Assembly (NCBI GenBank): GCA_030682595.1
Contig: JAUXNZ010000170.1
Location: 1-25,918, forward strand
DNA from: Rhodocyclaceae bacterium
GTDB taxonomy: Bacteria > Pseudomonadota > Gammaproteobacteria > Burkholderiales > Rhodocyclaceae
Direction of reading: 5' to 3'
DNA: 25,918 nucleotides
In this document: piece after piece, positions 1 to 8,576 of the stretch
How the letters are laid out: each line of letters opens with the position of its first letter
How positions within the stretch are numbered: position 1 is the first letter of the stretch
Position numbers and translations under genes: made by a program
Notes under the pieces: model-generated
The model's database searches: none
Seen by the model: the letters and a program-made list of their open reading frames with translations, nothing else
What the model was told of the DNA's origin: nothing

Positions 1-1285
<1,285 letters not shown>

Positions 1286-1309
1286 ACCGCACACCAACGG
1301 AGAAAAACA

Positions 1310-2089
1310 ATGCCGAGATTTGCCGCCAACCTGACCATGCTGTTCAACGAAGCGCCCTTCCTGGAGCGCTTCGACCAGGCCGCCGCCGCCGGTTTCAAAG
1401 CGGTGGAATTCCTGTTTCCCTATGACTTCCCGGCCGAAACTTTGCAGGACGCCCTCAAGCGCAACCAGCTGCAACTGGTGCTGCACAACCTGCCGGCCGG
1501 CGACTGGGCCGCGGGCGAACGCGGCATCGCCTGCCATCCCGATCGCGTCCAGGAATTCCGCGACGGCGTCGGCCGGGCGCTCGCCTACGCCACCGCACTC
1601 GGGGTGAAGCAACTCAACTGCCTCGCCGGCATCCAGCCACCGGGCGTTGCGGATGCCGACGCACGCCGCACGCTGGTCGACAACCTGAAATTCGCCGCGC
1701 CAAAATTGCAGGTCGCCGGCATCAAGCTGCTGATCGAGCCCATCAACACTTTCGACATTCCGGGCTTCTTCCTCAACCGCACCCGGCAGGCGCTCGACAT
1801 CATCAGGGATACCGGCTCCGACAATATCTTCGTCCAGTACGACATCTATCACATGCAGCGCATGGAAGGCGAACTGGCCAAGACCATCGAGAAGAACCTG
1901 TCCAGCATCGCCCACCTGCAACTGGCCGACAACCCGGGGCGCAACGAGCCGGGCACGGGCGAGATCAACTACGCTTTCCTCTTCGCCTTCCTCGACCGTA
2001 TCGGTTATAAAGGCTGGATCGGCTGCGAATACAAACCCGCGACCACCACCACCGCCGGCCTCGGCTGGGTCGCCCCTTACCTAAAATAA
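1310..2089 (+). CDS. hyi: Hydroxypyruvate isomerase
   Basis: A 259-aa cytosolic TIM-barrel protein of the xylose-isomerase-like family that interconverts hydroxypyruvate and tartronate semialdehyde. The length matches E. coli Hyi (258 aa). The two metal-binding or catalytic glutamates known in the family fall at the expected places: E143 in LLIEPINTFDIPG and E240 in GWIGCEYKPATTTTAGLGW. The start at 1310 is supported by GGAG seven bases upstream (1300-1303). The gene sits 24 bp after gcl and 17 bp before the likely start of the reductase, so it is almost certainly co-transcribed with both. It links Gcl's product to hydroxypyruvate. Confidence 0.95.
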   Translation: MPRFAANLTMLFNEAPFLERFDQAAAAGFKAVEFLFPYDFPAETLQDALKRNQLQLVLHNLPAGDWAAGERGIACHPDRVQEFRDGVGRALAYATALGVKQLNCLAGIQPPGVADADARRTLVDNLKFAAPKLQVAGIKLLIEPINTFDIPGFFLNRTRQALDIIRDTGSDNIFVQYDIYHMQRMEGELAKTIEKNLSSIAHLQLADNPGRNEPGTGEINYAFLFAFLDRIGYKGWIGCEYKPATTTTAGLGWVAPYLK

Positions 2090-2106
2090 TTCTTGGGAGA
2101 ATGAAC

Positions 2107-2997
2107 ATGAAAGTTGGATTCATCGGCCTCGGCATCATGGGCAAGCCCATGGCCCAGCACCTCATCAATGGCGGCCACACGGTCTATCTGTTCAGCCGCT
2201 CCGGCGTCACGCAGGACCTCATCGATGCCAAGGGCATCGCCTGCACGACGGCGAAGGATGTCGCGCATAACGCCGACGTCATCATCACCATGGTGCCGGA
2301 CACGCCGGACGTCGAGAAGGTGCTGTTCGGCCGCGATGGCGTCGCGGCGGGGCTCACGGCGGGCAAGATCGTCGTCGACATGAGCTCGATTTCACCCATC
2401 GAGACCAAGCTGTTCGCCGCCCGCATCAACGAGATGAAGTGCGAATACATCGACGCGCCGGTTTCCGGCGGCGAGGTCGGAGCCAAGAATGCGGCGCTGA
2501 CCATCATGTGTGGCTGCAGCGCGGCCGCGTTTGCCAAGGTCAAGCCGCTGTTCGAGCTGCTGGGCAAGAACATCACCCTGGTCGGCGGCAACGGCGACGG
2601 CCAGACCTGCAAGGTCGCCAACCAGATCATCGTCGCGCTGACCATCGAGGCGGTCGGCGAGGCCTTGCTGTTCGCCTCCAAGGCCGGCGCCGACCCGGCC
2701 AAGGTGCGCCAGGCGCTGATGGGCGGCTTCGCCAATTCGCGCATCCTCGAAGTGCATGGCGAACGCATGGTCAAGCGCACCTTCAACCCGGGCTTCCGCA
2801 TCGAACTGCACCAGAAGGATCTGAACCTGGCGCTCTCCGGCGCGCGCGCTGGGCATTTCCCTGCCCAACACCGCCACCGCGCAGGAACTGTTCAATTCCT
2901 GCGTCGCCCATGGCGGCGCGGCCTGGGATCATTCGGCGATGGTGCGCGCACTGGAGATGATGGCCAACCACGAAGTCGCGCAAGCCGATTAACGTGA
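2107..2997 (+). CDS. glxR: 2-hydroxy-3-oxopropionate (tartronate semialdehyde) reductase, C-terminus frameshifted
   Basis: An NAD(P)H-dependent reductase of the beta-hydroxyacid dehydrogenase family, converting tartronate semialdehyde to D-glycerate. Visible are the Rossmann motif GFIGLGIMGKPMA, the substrate loop DAPVSGGEVGA and the catalytic lysine in GQTCKVANQ. GGGAGA at 2095-2100 favours ATG 2107 over ATG 2101. The frame is normal through LNLALSGARA (to about base 2850). It then reads into arginine-rich nonsense and stops at 2995-2997. The expected ending (LGISLPNTATAQELF through ALEMMANHEVAQAD) is intact in another frame and stops at 2990-2992. Restoring two bases in the GC run at 2840-2849 would rejoin the frames and give a protein of about 295 residues, the family's usual size. 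About 47 C-terminal residues are lost as written. It may be a true mutation or a sequencing error. Confidence 0.88.
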   Translation: MKVGFIGLGIMGKPMAQHLINGGHTVYLFSRSGVTQDLIDAKGIACTTAKDVAHNADVIITMVPDTPDVEKVLFGRDGVAAGLTAGKIVVDMSSISPIETKLFAARINEMKCEYIDAPVSGGEVGAKNAALTIMCGCSAAAFAKVKPLFELLGKNITLVGGNGDGQTCKVANQIIVALTIEAVGEALLFASKAGADPAKVRQALMGGFANSRILEVHGERMVKRTFNPGFRIELHQKDLNLALSGARAGHFPAQHRHRAGTVQFLRRPWRRGLGSFGDGARTGDDGQPRSRASRLT

Positions 2998-3049
2998 AAT
3001 ACGAAAATTGATGTCGAGTGACCCCCTGAGCGCAGCGAACAAACTTCGA

Positions 3050-3069
3050 CCCCCGCCTCGGGGCGGGGG
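3050..3069. terminator. GC-rich hairpin after the gcl-hyi-reductase operon
   Basis: Eight-base arms (CCCCCGCC at 3050-3057 and GGCGGGGG at 3062-3069) enclose a TCGG loop 57 bases after the reductase's intact-frame stop. There is no T-run, so this is at best a weak or Rho-assisted terminator. G-rich sequence continues to about 3083. Confidence 0.35.
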
Positions 3070-3167
3070 CTGGGGGTGGGGGGCGTCCATTGCTGTTAAC
3101 GATTTCATGACACGGGGCGGGCTTGCTGACCATGAAAGTTAGGATGAAGCTCGACCTTCAGCGCGCC

Positions 3168-3271
3168 ATCGGGCCGACGGGATGCTCCGCTCCGCTCATG
3201 TCACCCGGCGGCGGCCCCTGGTCGCCTCCTCCTTCTTTACTTCGTTACGCGGAGCACCCCGTCGGCCCGAT
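3168..3271 (-). repeat. Structured hairpin element, copy A
   Basis: Arms at 3168-3190 and 3249-3271 pair over 23 bases with a single G-T wobble, around a 58-base loop. Read on the minus strand, the loop begins ACGAAGTAAAGAAGGAG and ends GGGTGACATGAGCGG, and the stem is followed by GGCGCGC. The same loop and 3' flank occur in copy B (3320-3411) on the opposite strand, but the stem sequence is different. No coding potential resembling a known protein is seen. The conserved loop with stems that pair in different ways suggests a folded RNA or single-stranded DNA element. I do not recognise the family. Confidence 0.6.
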
Positions 3272-3319
3272 CTGGAACCGTCGCCGGTTGATTGAGCCTT
3301 GCACGGACCAGCCCACCAC

Positions 3320-3411
3320 GGGTGGCGAGAGGTCGATGCGGCGAAGTAAAGGAGGAGAGCCGGGCGTCGCCCGGCTCGGGGGACATGAGCGGCATCGACT
3401 ACTCGCCACCC
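3320..3411 (+). repeat. Structured hairpin element, copy B
   Basis: Arms at 3320-3339 and 3392-3411 pair over 20 bases with one A-A mismatch and one G-T. The 52-base loop carries GCGAAGTAAAGGAGGAG, then a perfect inner hairpin with 9-base arms (GAGCCGGGC, loop GTC, GCCCGGCTC), then GGGGGACATGAGCGG. The element is followed by ATGGCGCGC, as copy A is by GGCGCGC after its terminal AT. It lies 48 bases from copy A in inverted orientation, so the pair could also fold into a larger cruciform. The rest of the 2998-3487 gap shows no supported gene. Confidence 0.6.
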
Positions 3412-3487
3412 ATGGCGCGCACCTGCCAGCAACGAGCGAGACTTTTTATGCGTCGCGCAAGTTGCGAAGCGCTCTGGAATAACTGAC

Positions 3488-4783
3488 ATGAATCCGCCCA
3501 TCTCTGATCCGCCAGCCTTCCTGCGCGAATTGTTCGATGTGGCAGTGTCCGCCGTGCACCCGTCCATTTGCGTTCCGCCCCACCTGCCGCCCCCGCCCGA
3601 TCCACGCCGCGGCCGGACGGTGGTCATCGGCGCCGGCAAGGCGGCGGCGGCAATGGCGGCTGCAGTTGAAGAACATTGGCCGGCGGACGCGCTGGAAAAA
3701 CTCGGCGGCATGGTGGTCACCCGTTACGGCCACGGCGCGCCGACGCAACGCATCCGCGTCGTCGAAGCGGCGCACCCGGTGCCCGACGCGGCCGGCGCGC
3801 AGGCGGCAACGGAGATGTTTGCGCTGGTGCAAAACCTCACCGCCGACGACTTGGTGCTGTGTTTGATTTCCGGCGGCGGCTCCGCCCTGCTGGCGCTGCC
3901 GGCGCCCGGCCTGACGCTTGCCGACAAGCAGGCGGTCAATCGCGCCCTGCTCAAGAGCGGCGCCAACATCCACGAGATGAACTGCGTGAGGAAGCACCTC
4001 TCCGCCATCAAGGGCGGCCGCCTCGCGCTAGCCTGCGCCCCGGCGCGGGTGGTGACGCTGGGCATTTCCGACATTCCCGGCGATGACCCCTCCGTCATCG
4101 CCTCCGGCCCCACGCTGGCCGACCCGACGACGCGCCAGCAGGCGCTCGCCATTCTCGCCAAGTACCGCATCGAAGCGCCACCCCATGTCCGTGCCTGGCT
4201 CGAATCGCCCGACTGCGAAACGCCCAAGCCGGGCGACCCGCGCCTGCCCGAGAGCGAAATCCACGTCATCGCCACCGCGCAGCAGGCCCTGCAGGCCGCG
4301 GCGACCTACGCCCGCGAACATGGCGTTACCCCGCTCATATTGGGCGACAGCATCGAGGGCGAATCGCGTGACATTGCTTTCATGCACGCCGCCATCGCCC
4401 GGCAGATCGCGCAACATGGCGAGCCGGTACAGCGCCCCTGCGTCATCCTGTCGGGCGGCGAGACCACCGTCACGGTGCGCGGCAACGGCCGCGGCGGTCG
4501 CGCCGCCGAATTCCTGCTGGCGCTCGCCAGCGTGCTGGACGTGCCCGCCTGGGCCCTGGCCTGCGATACCGACGGCATCGACGGCACCGAAGACAACGCC
4601 GGTGCCTGGTTCGGCCCTGACATCCGGGAACGCGCCATGGAACGCCGTCTCGCCAGCGCCGACTTTCTCGCCAATAACGACGGCTACAGCTTCTTCGCCG
4701 CGCTCGACCAGTTGATCGTCACCGGCCCCACCCGCACCAACGTCAACGACTTCCGCGCAATTTACTTGCCCGTTGCGAGCTGA
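3488..4783 (+). CDS. Glycerate 2-kinase (GckA/TtuD, MOFRL family)
   Basis: A 431-aa cytosolic kinase that phosphorylates D-glycerate at C2 to give 2-phosphoglycerate, carrying carbon from the Gcl route into glycolysis. Family marks are VVIGAGKAAAAMAAA near residue 40, LISGGGSALLALPAPG in the middle, ISDIPGDDPSVIASGPT, the MOFRL-type LSGGETTVTVRGNGRGGRAAEFLL, and the ending VTGPTRTNVNDFRAIYLP. Its length is normal for the family. There is no clear Shine-Dalgarno site before ATG 3488 (upstream is GGAATAACTGAC). It is separated from the operon upstream by about 490 bp that hold the two structured elements, so it may have its own promoter. The class is certain; the exact symbol (gckA, ttuD) is not. 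Confidence 0.93.
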   Translation: MNPPISDPPAFLRELFDVAVSAVHPSICVPPHLPPPPDPRRGRTVVIGAGKAAAAMAAAVEEHWPADALEKLGGMVVTRYGHGAPTQRIRVVEAAHPVPDAAGAQAATEMFALVQNLTADDLVLCLISGGGSALLALPAPGLTLADKQAVNRALLKSGANIHEMNCVRKHLSAIKGGRLALACAPARVVTLGISDIPGDDPSVIASGPTLADPTTRQQALAILAKYRIEAPPHVRAWLESPDCETPKPGDPRLPESEIHVIATAQQALQAAATYAREHGVTPLILGDSIEGESRDIAFMHAAIARQIAQHGEPVQRPCVILSGGETTVTVRGNGRGGRAAEFLLALASVLDVPAWALACDTDGIDGTEDNAGAWFGPDIRERAMERRLASADFLANNDGYSFFAALDQLIVTGPTRTNVNDFRAIYLPVAS

Positions 4784-4801
4784 TTCGCGCAGCGAACAGG
4801 G

Positions 4802-5224
4802 TCACGGGGTGAGGGTGCGAAAGGGATTTTCTATCCGCAGGCGACTATCGACGATCTGGCCATGCTGCATATCCTCCGTGAACAGGATGGTGCAATCGCA
4901 TTCAATGGCAGCGGCGACAATCAGGCTATCGTAGAACGACCACCCATGTTGCACCGCCAATCGCGCCGCCTGCTGCGTCGTGGCAAACGACAGATCGCGG
5001 ATGTTCAGGCAGCTAGCCAATGCATCGAGAGTTCGGCTGACCCGGACGAAAAGTTCGGGATACCGCTTCCGCGTGACGTTGCAATACTCGTTGAGCACCT
5101 GCACGCTGATCCAGGCGCCACCCGACGCGATGAGCTGACGTGCGACCTCCCGTTTTTCAGGCTCCGTCGTCGAGTAAGCGTAGATCAGAATGTTGGTATC
5201 GAGAAACCAGGTGTCACCGCGCAT
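4802..5224 (-). CDS. PIN-domain ribonuclease toxin (VapC-like)
   Basis: A 140-aa protein with the four acidic residues of the PIN nuclease site: D9 in WFLDTNILIYAYS, E46 in VQVLNEYCNV, D99 in WSFYDSLIVAAA and D118 in ILFTEDM. PIN toxins of the VapC type are Mg-dependent RNases that are silenced by a partner antitoxin. The start codon lies inside the last codons of the upstream antitoxin gene (11-bp overlap), which implies coupled translation. The stop is 18 bp from the convergent glycerate kinase stop. The pair interrupts two glyoxylate-related genes and has no link to their function. Its RNA target cannot be told from sequence. Confidence 0.88.
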   Translation of the reverse strand: MRGDTWFLDTNILIYAYSTTEPEKREVARQLIASGGAWISVQVLNEYCNVTRKRYPELFVRVSRTLDALASCLNIRDLSFATTQQAARLAVQHGWSFYDSLIVAAAIECDCTILFTEDMQHGQIVDSRLRIENPFRTLTP

Positions 5225-5429
5225 TGGCCTCTTCCCGATCGAACTTGAAACCGCGCGTATCGAGGAAAGGCTGACCCAGGCGTTCGATCATCGGCACCCC
5301 ACCCGTCATCGGCTCGGCGGTACGCTGCCGACTTTCAAGAAATTCAACGAAATCGAGAACCTCCGCGACGCACTGCTCATTCAGGCGCTCCAACTTCGCG
5401 TCGATGCGTTGTTTTAATTGGGAGTTCAT
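5214..5429 (-). CDS. Antitoxin of the PIN toxin pair (VapB-like, DUF2281-like)
   Basis: A 71-aa protein starting MNSQLKQRIDAKLERL, with a helical core CVAEVLDFVEFLESRQ of the kind seen in DUF2281/VapB-type antitoxins and a polar tail ending FKFDREEANAR that would wrap the toxin. A longer frame reaches 5504. I chose ATG 5429-5427 because GAGG lies five bases upstream and homology begins there. The extra 25 residues of the longer frame do not resemble the family. The gene overlaps the toxin start by 11 bp. Antitoxins of this class usually repress their own operon; a perfect inverted repeat lies 77 bp upstream at 5506-5538. Confidence 0.75.
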   Translation of the reverse strand: MNSQLKQRIDAKLERLNEQCVAEVLDFVEFLESRQRTAEPMTGGVPMIERLGQPFLDTRGFKFDREEANAR

Positions 5430-5505
5430 GTTTACCTCGCCTTGATGTCGTAGAGAATTTTCTCGAGCACGATAACACTTTTCGCCCATTTCGATCTGAT
5501 TCACC

Positions 5506-5538
5506 TCATTTCAGTCAAGAGATTATTGACTGAAATGA
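5506..5538. promoter_or_regulatory. Perfect 13-bp inverted repeat between the toxin-antitoxin pair and malate synthase
   Basis: Arms TCATTTCAGTCAA (5506-5518) and TTGACTGAAATGA (5526-5538) are exact reverse complements around GAGATTA. The site lies between divergent genes, and TTGACT at 5526 resembles a -35 box. It has no T-run. It may be an operator for the toxin-antitoxin operon, for aceB, or for both. Confidence 0.55.
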
Positions 5539-5551
5539 ATGCAATCTCCGC

Positions 5552-5579
5552 TTGCGTTTGCTGAACTCTTATATAAGAT
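5552..5579 (+). promoter_or_regulatory. Candidate aceB promoter with palindromic operator
   Basis: TTGCGT (5552-5557) and TAAGAT (5574-5579) are 16 bp apart and resemble a sigma-70 promoter. The perfect 12-base palindrome TCTTATATAAGA (5567-5578) covers the spacer end and -10 box, where a repressor would block transcription. The malate synthase start is about 40 bp downstream. The regulator is not identified. Confidence 0.5.
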
Positions 5580-5617
5580 ATTACTGCACCGCAACAATCA
5601 CTTGTCCAGGAGATGTC

Positions 5618-7216
5618 ATGGCCTTCAATCTGCCCGCCGGCGTGCAAGTCAACGCCCCGATTCACCCCCGTTTCGACGAAATCCTCACCAAGGATGCGCT
5701 GGAACTTGTCGCCAGCTTGCATCGCGCCTTCGAGCCGCGCCGCCAGGAATTGCTGAAGGCGCGTATTGCCCGTCAGGCAAAGATCGACGCCGGCGAGATG
5801 CCCGACTTCCTGCCCGAGACCAAGCACATCCGCGAGGGCGACTGGAAGGTCGCGCCGCTGCCCAAGGCGCTCGAATGCCGTCGCGTCGAAATCACCGGCC
5901 CGGTCGAACGCAAGATGATCATCAACGCCTTCAACTCGGGCGCCGACTCCTACATGGCCGACTTCGAGGATTCCAACAGCCCCAACTGGTTCAACCAGAT
6001 TCAGGGCCAGGTGAATCTGTATGACGCCATCCGCCGCAAGATCAGCTTCACCAACGAAGCCGGCAAGGTCTACAAGCTGAACGACAAGATCGCCACCCTG
6101 CAGATCCGTCCGCGCGGCTGGCATCTCGACGAGAAACATGTGCTCGTTGACGGCCAGCGCGTTTCCGGAGGCATCGTCGACTTCGCGCTGGTGTTCTTCC
6201 ACAACGCCAAGGAACAGGTTGCCCGAGGCGCCGGCCCCTTCTTCTACCTGCCGAAGATGGAATCGCACCTCGAAGCCCGCCTGTGGAACGAAATTTTCTG
6301 CCTGGCGCAGGATCACATCGGCCTGCCGCGCGGCACCATCAAGGCCACCGTGCTGGTCGAGACGATCCTCGCCACTTTCGAGCTGGAAGAAATCCTCCAC
6401 GAACTGCAGGAGCACAGCGCTGGTCTCAACGCCGGCCGCTGGGATTACATCTTTTCGTGCATCAAGAAATTCAAGAAGAACAAGAATTTCTGCCTCGCCA
6501 ACCGCGGCGCGATCACCATGGAAGTCCCCTTCATGCGCAGCTACGCGCTGTCCCTGGTGAAGGCCTGCCACAAGCGCGGCGCGCCGGCCATCGGCGGCAT
6601 GTCCGCGCTGATCCCGATCAAGGGCGACCCGGTCGCCAATGAGAAAGCCTTGGCCGGCATTCGCCACGACAAGACGCGCGACGCCAACGACGGCTACGAC
6701 GGCGGCTGGGTGGCCCACCCCGGCCTCGTCTCCATCGCCATGGAAGAGTTCGTCAAGGTGCTTGGCGACAAGCCCAACCAATGGGAGAAGCAGCGCACCG
6801 ACACCTACGGCCCCAAGGACTGGCTCGACTTCCAGCCCGAGCAGCCGATCACCGAAGCCGGCCTGCGCAACAACATCAACGTCGGCATCCACTACCTCGG
6901 CTCATGGCTCGCCGGCAACGGCTGCGTGCCGATCCACAACCTGATGGAAGACGCCGCCACCGCGGAGATCAGCCGCTCGCAGGTCTGGCAGTGGGTCGTG
7001 TCGCCCAAGGGCAAACTAGACGACGGCCGCAAGGTCACCGCCGAGATGGTTAAGGCCATGATCCCCGAAGAGCTCGCCAAGGTGAAGGCCACCGTCACCG
7101 CCAACGGCGAAAAAACCGAGACTTACGACCAGGCCGCCGGCATTTTCGAGAAGATGGCGCTGGCCGAGGACTATCCCGAGTTCCTCACCTTGCCGTTGTA
7201 CGAAGCGATGGAGTAA
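5618..7216 (+). CDS. aceB: Malate synthase A
   Basis: A 532-aa cytosolic enzyme that condenses glyoxylate with acetyl-CoA to give malate, the second step of the glyoxylate shunt. The length matches E. coli AceB (533 aa). Motifs are YMADFEDSNSPNWFNQI, LQIRPRGWHLDEKHV, TVLVETILATFELEEI, a GMSALIP loop and the catalytic-base region HNLMEDAATAEISRSQVWQW. The frame is open back to 5552, but ATG 5618 is preceded by CAGGAG (5607-5612) and begins MAFNLPAG, where homology begins. No isocitrate lyase is in the window. Beside gcl, hyi and glycerate kinase, it offers the alternative fate for glyoxylate. Confidence 0.96.
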   Translation: MAFNLPAGVQVNAPIHPRFDEILTKDALELVASLHRAFEPRRQELLKARIARQAKIDAGEMPDFLPETKHIREGDWKVAPLPKALECRRVEITGPVERKMIINAFNSGADSYMADFEDSNSPNWFNQIQGQVNLYDAIRRKISFTNEAGKVYKLNDKIATLQIRPRGWHLDEKHVLVDGQRVSGGIVDFALVFFHNAKEQVARGAGPFFYLPKMESHLEARLWNEIFCLAQDHIGLPRGTIKATVLVETILATFELEEILHELQEHSAGLNAGRWDYIFSCIKKFKKNKNFCLANRGAITMEVPFMRSYALSLVKACHKRGAPAIGGMSALIPIKGDPVANEKALAGIRHDKTRDANDGYDGGWVAHPGLVSIAMEEFVKVLGDKPNQWEKQRTDTYGPKDWLDFQPEQPITEAGLRNNINVGIHYLGSWLAGNGCVPIHNLMEDAATAEISRSQVWQWVVSPKGKLDDGRKVTAEMVKAMIPEELAKVKATVTANGEKTETYDQAAGIFEKMALAEDYPEFLTLPLYEAME

Positions 7217-7222
7217 GCAGGC

Positions 7223-7254
7223 TTCGAAGCGGGCGGAACGACGCCCGCTTCGAA
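7223..7254. terminator. Hairpin after malate synthase
   Basis: Thirteen-base perfect arms (7223-7235 and 7242-7254, TTCGAAGCGGGCG and its complement) surround GAACGA, seven bases after the aceB stop. There is no T-run, so termination is likely from position but not proven. The remainder of 7217-7515 is GC-rich with smaller hairpins and no supported gene. Confidence 0.5.
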
Positions 7255-7477
7255 AACTCGGCGCCGTAGCGTTTGCGCCGGGCCGCCCCAAGCAAACGCG
7301 GCACGCGGCGCCAGCCACCAGGCCGCAGGCCGCAGGACAGTCGAAGACTGGTCTCGCGCAGCGAGATGCGGCTTTGCCGCACACAATCCGCTCCGCTGCC
7401 AAGACAAGCACCCCGTAATACGCGAGCGCAGCGAGCCGTTAAGAACCCCCCGCGAGGGGGTGAAGGGGGGCGGGCGT

Positions 7478-7514
7478 TTTCATTGTGCGGGGGCGTAGCA
7501 CCCGCACAATGAAA
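7478..7514. terminator. Hairpin after the B12-type regulator gene
   Basis: Perfect 14-base arms (TTTCATTGTGCGGG at 7478-7491 and its complement at 7501-7514) lie immediately beyond the minus-strand regulator's stop at 7516-7518. No T-run follows on either strand. It is a probable transcription or processing end for the minus-strand gene. Confidence 0.45.
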
Positions 7515-7515
7515 G

Positions 7516-8466
7516 TCAGGCGCTGGCCGGAACGGGCGTAGCCTCAACCAGCCGGGCAATGTCAGTCAGGCTGGACAGCCGCTCGACGCCCCGCAGATTT
7601 CGGGAAAAGCGGCTGACGCCCATGCCGCCGATCCAGAGGCGAACGTGCGCGGGCAGCAAGGCGCGCATTTCGCTGACGACCGGCATCAACTGACGTGCCG
7701 GGAAGGCCACCGAAAACGAGAGCGCAACGATCTGTACGTCGTGCGCAACGGCGGCGGCGGCGATGTCATGGAGCGGCGTCTGGGTGCCCAGAGAAATGGC
7801 GCTGATACCGCGCAGCGTCAGCAGCGCCTCGACCATCAGCACACCGAGGACATGCTGCTCGCCGGGCACCGTGGTGAGCAGAACGCGCGGACCCCGGGTG
7901 CCGGTCGGCAGGTTGTTGATCGACTGGCGCAACAGGGCCTTGACCTGTTCGGTGTAGAGGTGCTCTTCGAAGATCTGTAGCTTGCCGCCCGCCCAGGCAT
8001 CGCCAATCATGGCGTTCAACGGGGGCAAAACCTCGGTGACAAATTTCTCGAGGCCGATACGCGCAAGTTGCTGTGACAACTGGGCGCGAAAAGCCGCAAC
8101 GTCGTGGCTGCGCAGCACGGCAAAATCGGCGCTTTTCGGCAAGTCCCCGACAGCCTGGTCGCGGGCAGTTTCAGCGACGACGGCGGAATTTCCGCCACTC
8201 AGCACCAGCAGGTCTTCATCTGTCGCGGCGACAATCTTGCCGGGGCGGTGGCCGCTGTCCAGCAAGCGCTTCATCAGGCGCAGGCGAGCAATTTGCTCAC
8301 GCGGGTAAAGCCGGTCGCCATGGGCATCGCGCACCGGGCGGGGAAACCCGTAACGCCGCTCCCACACGCGCAAAGTGTCTTTCCCCAAACCGGTCTCCCG
8401 CTCCGCGACGGAAATACTGACCATTGGGCTGTCATTGACGCCGGTTGCGCTCTGAATCGAGGTCAT
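7516..8466 (-). CDS. MerR-family B12-dependent photoreceptor regulator (CarH/LitR type)
   Basis: A 316-aa repressor candidate. Residues 16-85 form a MerR DNA-binding domain (ETGLGKDTLRVWERRYGFPRP, DRLYPREQIARLRLMKRLLD). Residues 115-190 form the helical cap with the Wx9EH motif (W158, E168-H169) that covers the cobalamin upper ligand in CarH. Residues 193-310 form the B12 Rossmann domain with ExHxxG (E203, H205, G208), where the histidine binds cobalt. In characterised CarH/LitR proteins, dark AdoCbl tetramers repress and light releases them. Three starts are possible. Position 8577 would overlap the upstream stop (TGATG) but add 37 unfamiliar residues and place a terminator inside the gene. 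I prefer 8466; 8424 (MVSISVAERE) is also possible. It faces a lipid-modification operon. Confidence 0.88.
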   Translation of the reverse strand: MTSIQSATGVNDSPMVSISVAERETGLGKDTLRVWERRYGFPRPVRDAHGDRLYPREQIARLRLMKRLLDSGHRPGKIVAATDEDLLVLSGGNSAVVAETARDQAVGDLPKSADFAVLRSHDVAAFRAQLSQQLARIGLEKFVTEVLPPLNAMIGDAWAGGKLQIFEEHLYTEQVKALLRQSINNLPTGTRGPRVLLTTVPGEQHVLGVLMVEALLTLRGISAISLGTQTPLHDIAAAAVAHDVQIVALSFSVAFPARQLMPVVSEMRALLPAHVRLWIGGMGVSRFSRNLRGVERLSSLTDIARLVEATPVPASA

Positions 8467-8507
8467 TTTGTTTAGGACAGTGGTTGGACAAATCGGAATT
8501 CTAAGCG

Positions 8508-8532
8508 AAAAAATGGGCACAGTCGTGCCCAT
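8508..8532 (-). terminator. Intrinsic terminator between the 45-aa gene and the regulator
   Basis: On the minus strand ATGGGCAC, loop GACT, GTGCCCAT are followed by TTTTT (8512-8508), 45 bases after the small gene's stop. This is the best-formed intrinsic terminator in the window. Readthrough would supply the regulator, so it could act as an attenuator. Confidence 0.65.
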
Positions 8533-8576
8533 TTGTTCAATGGCCGTGCCGTCAAGGCTGGCACACCGGGAATTCA

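Noticed and set aside
3123..3482. A 119-codon plus-strand frame and overlapping minus frames in the gap before glycerate kinase.
   Set aside because: They run through the two hairpin elements, have no ribosome site and no protein-like pattern.
5501..6892. A 463-codon minus-strand frame opposite aceB.
   Set aside because: It runs antisense to a full-length malate synthase with all family motifs; it is composition-driven.
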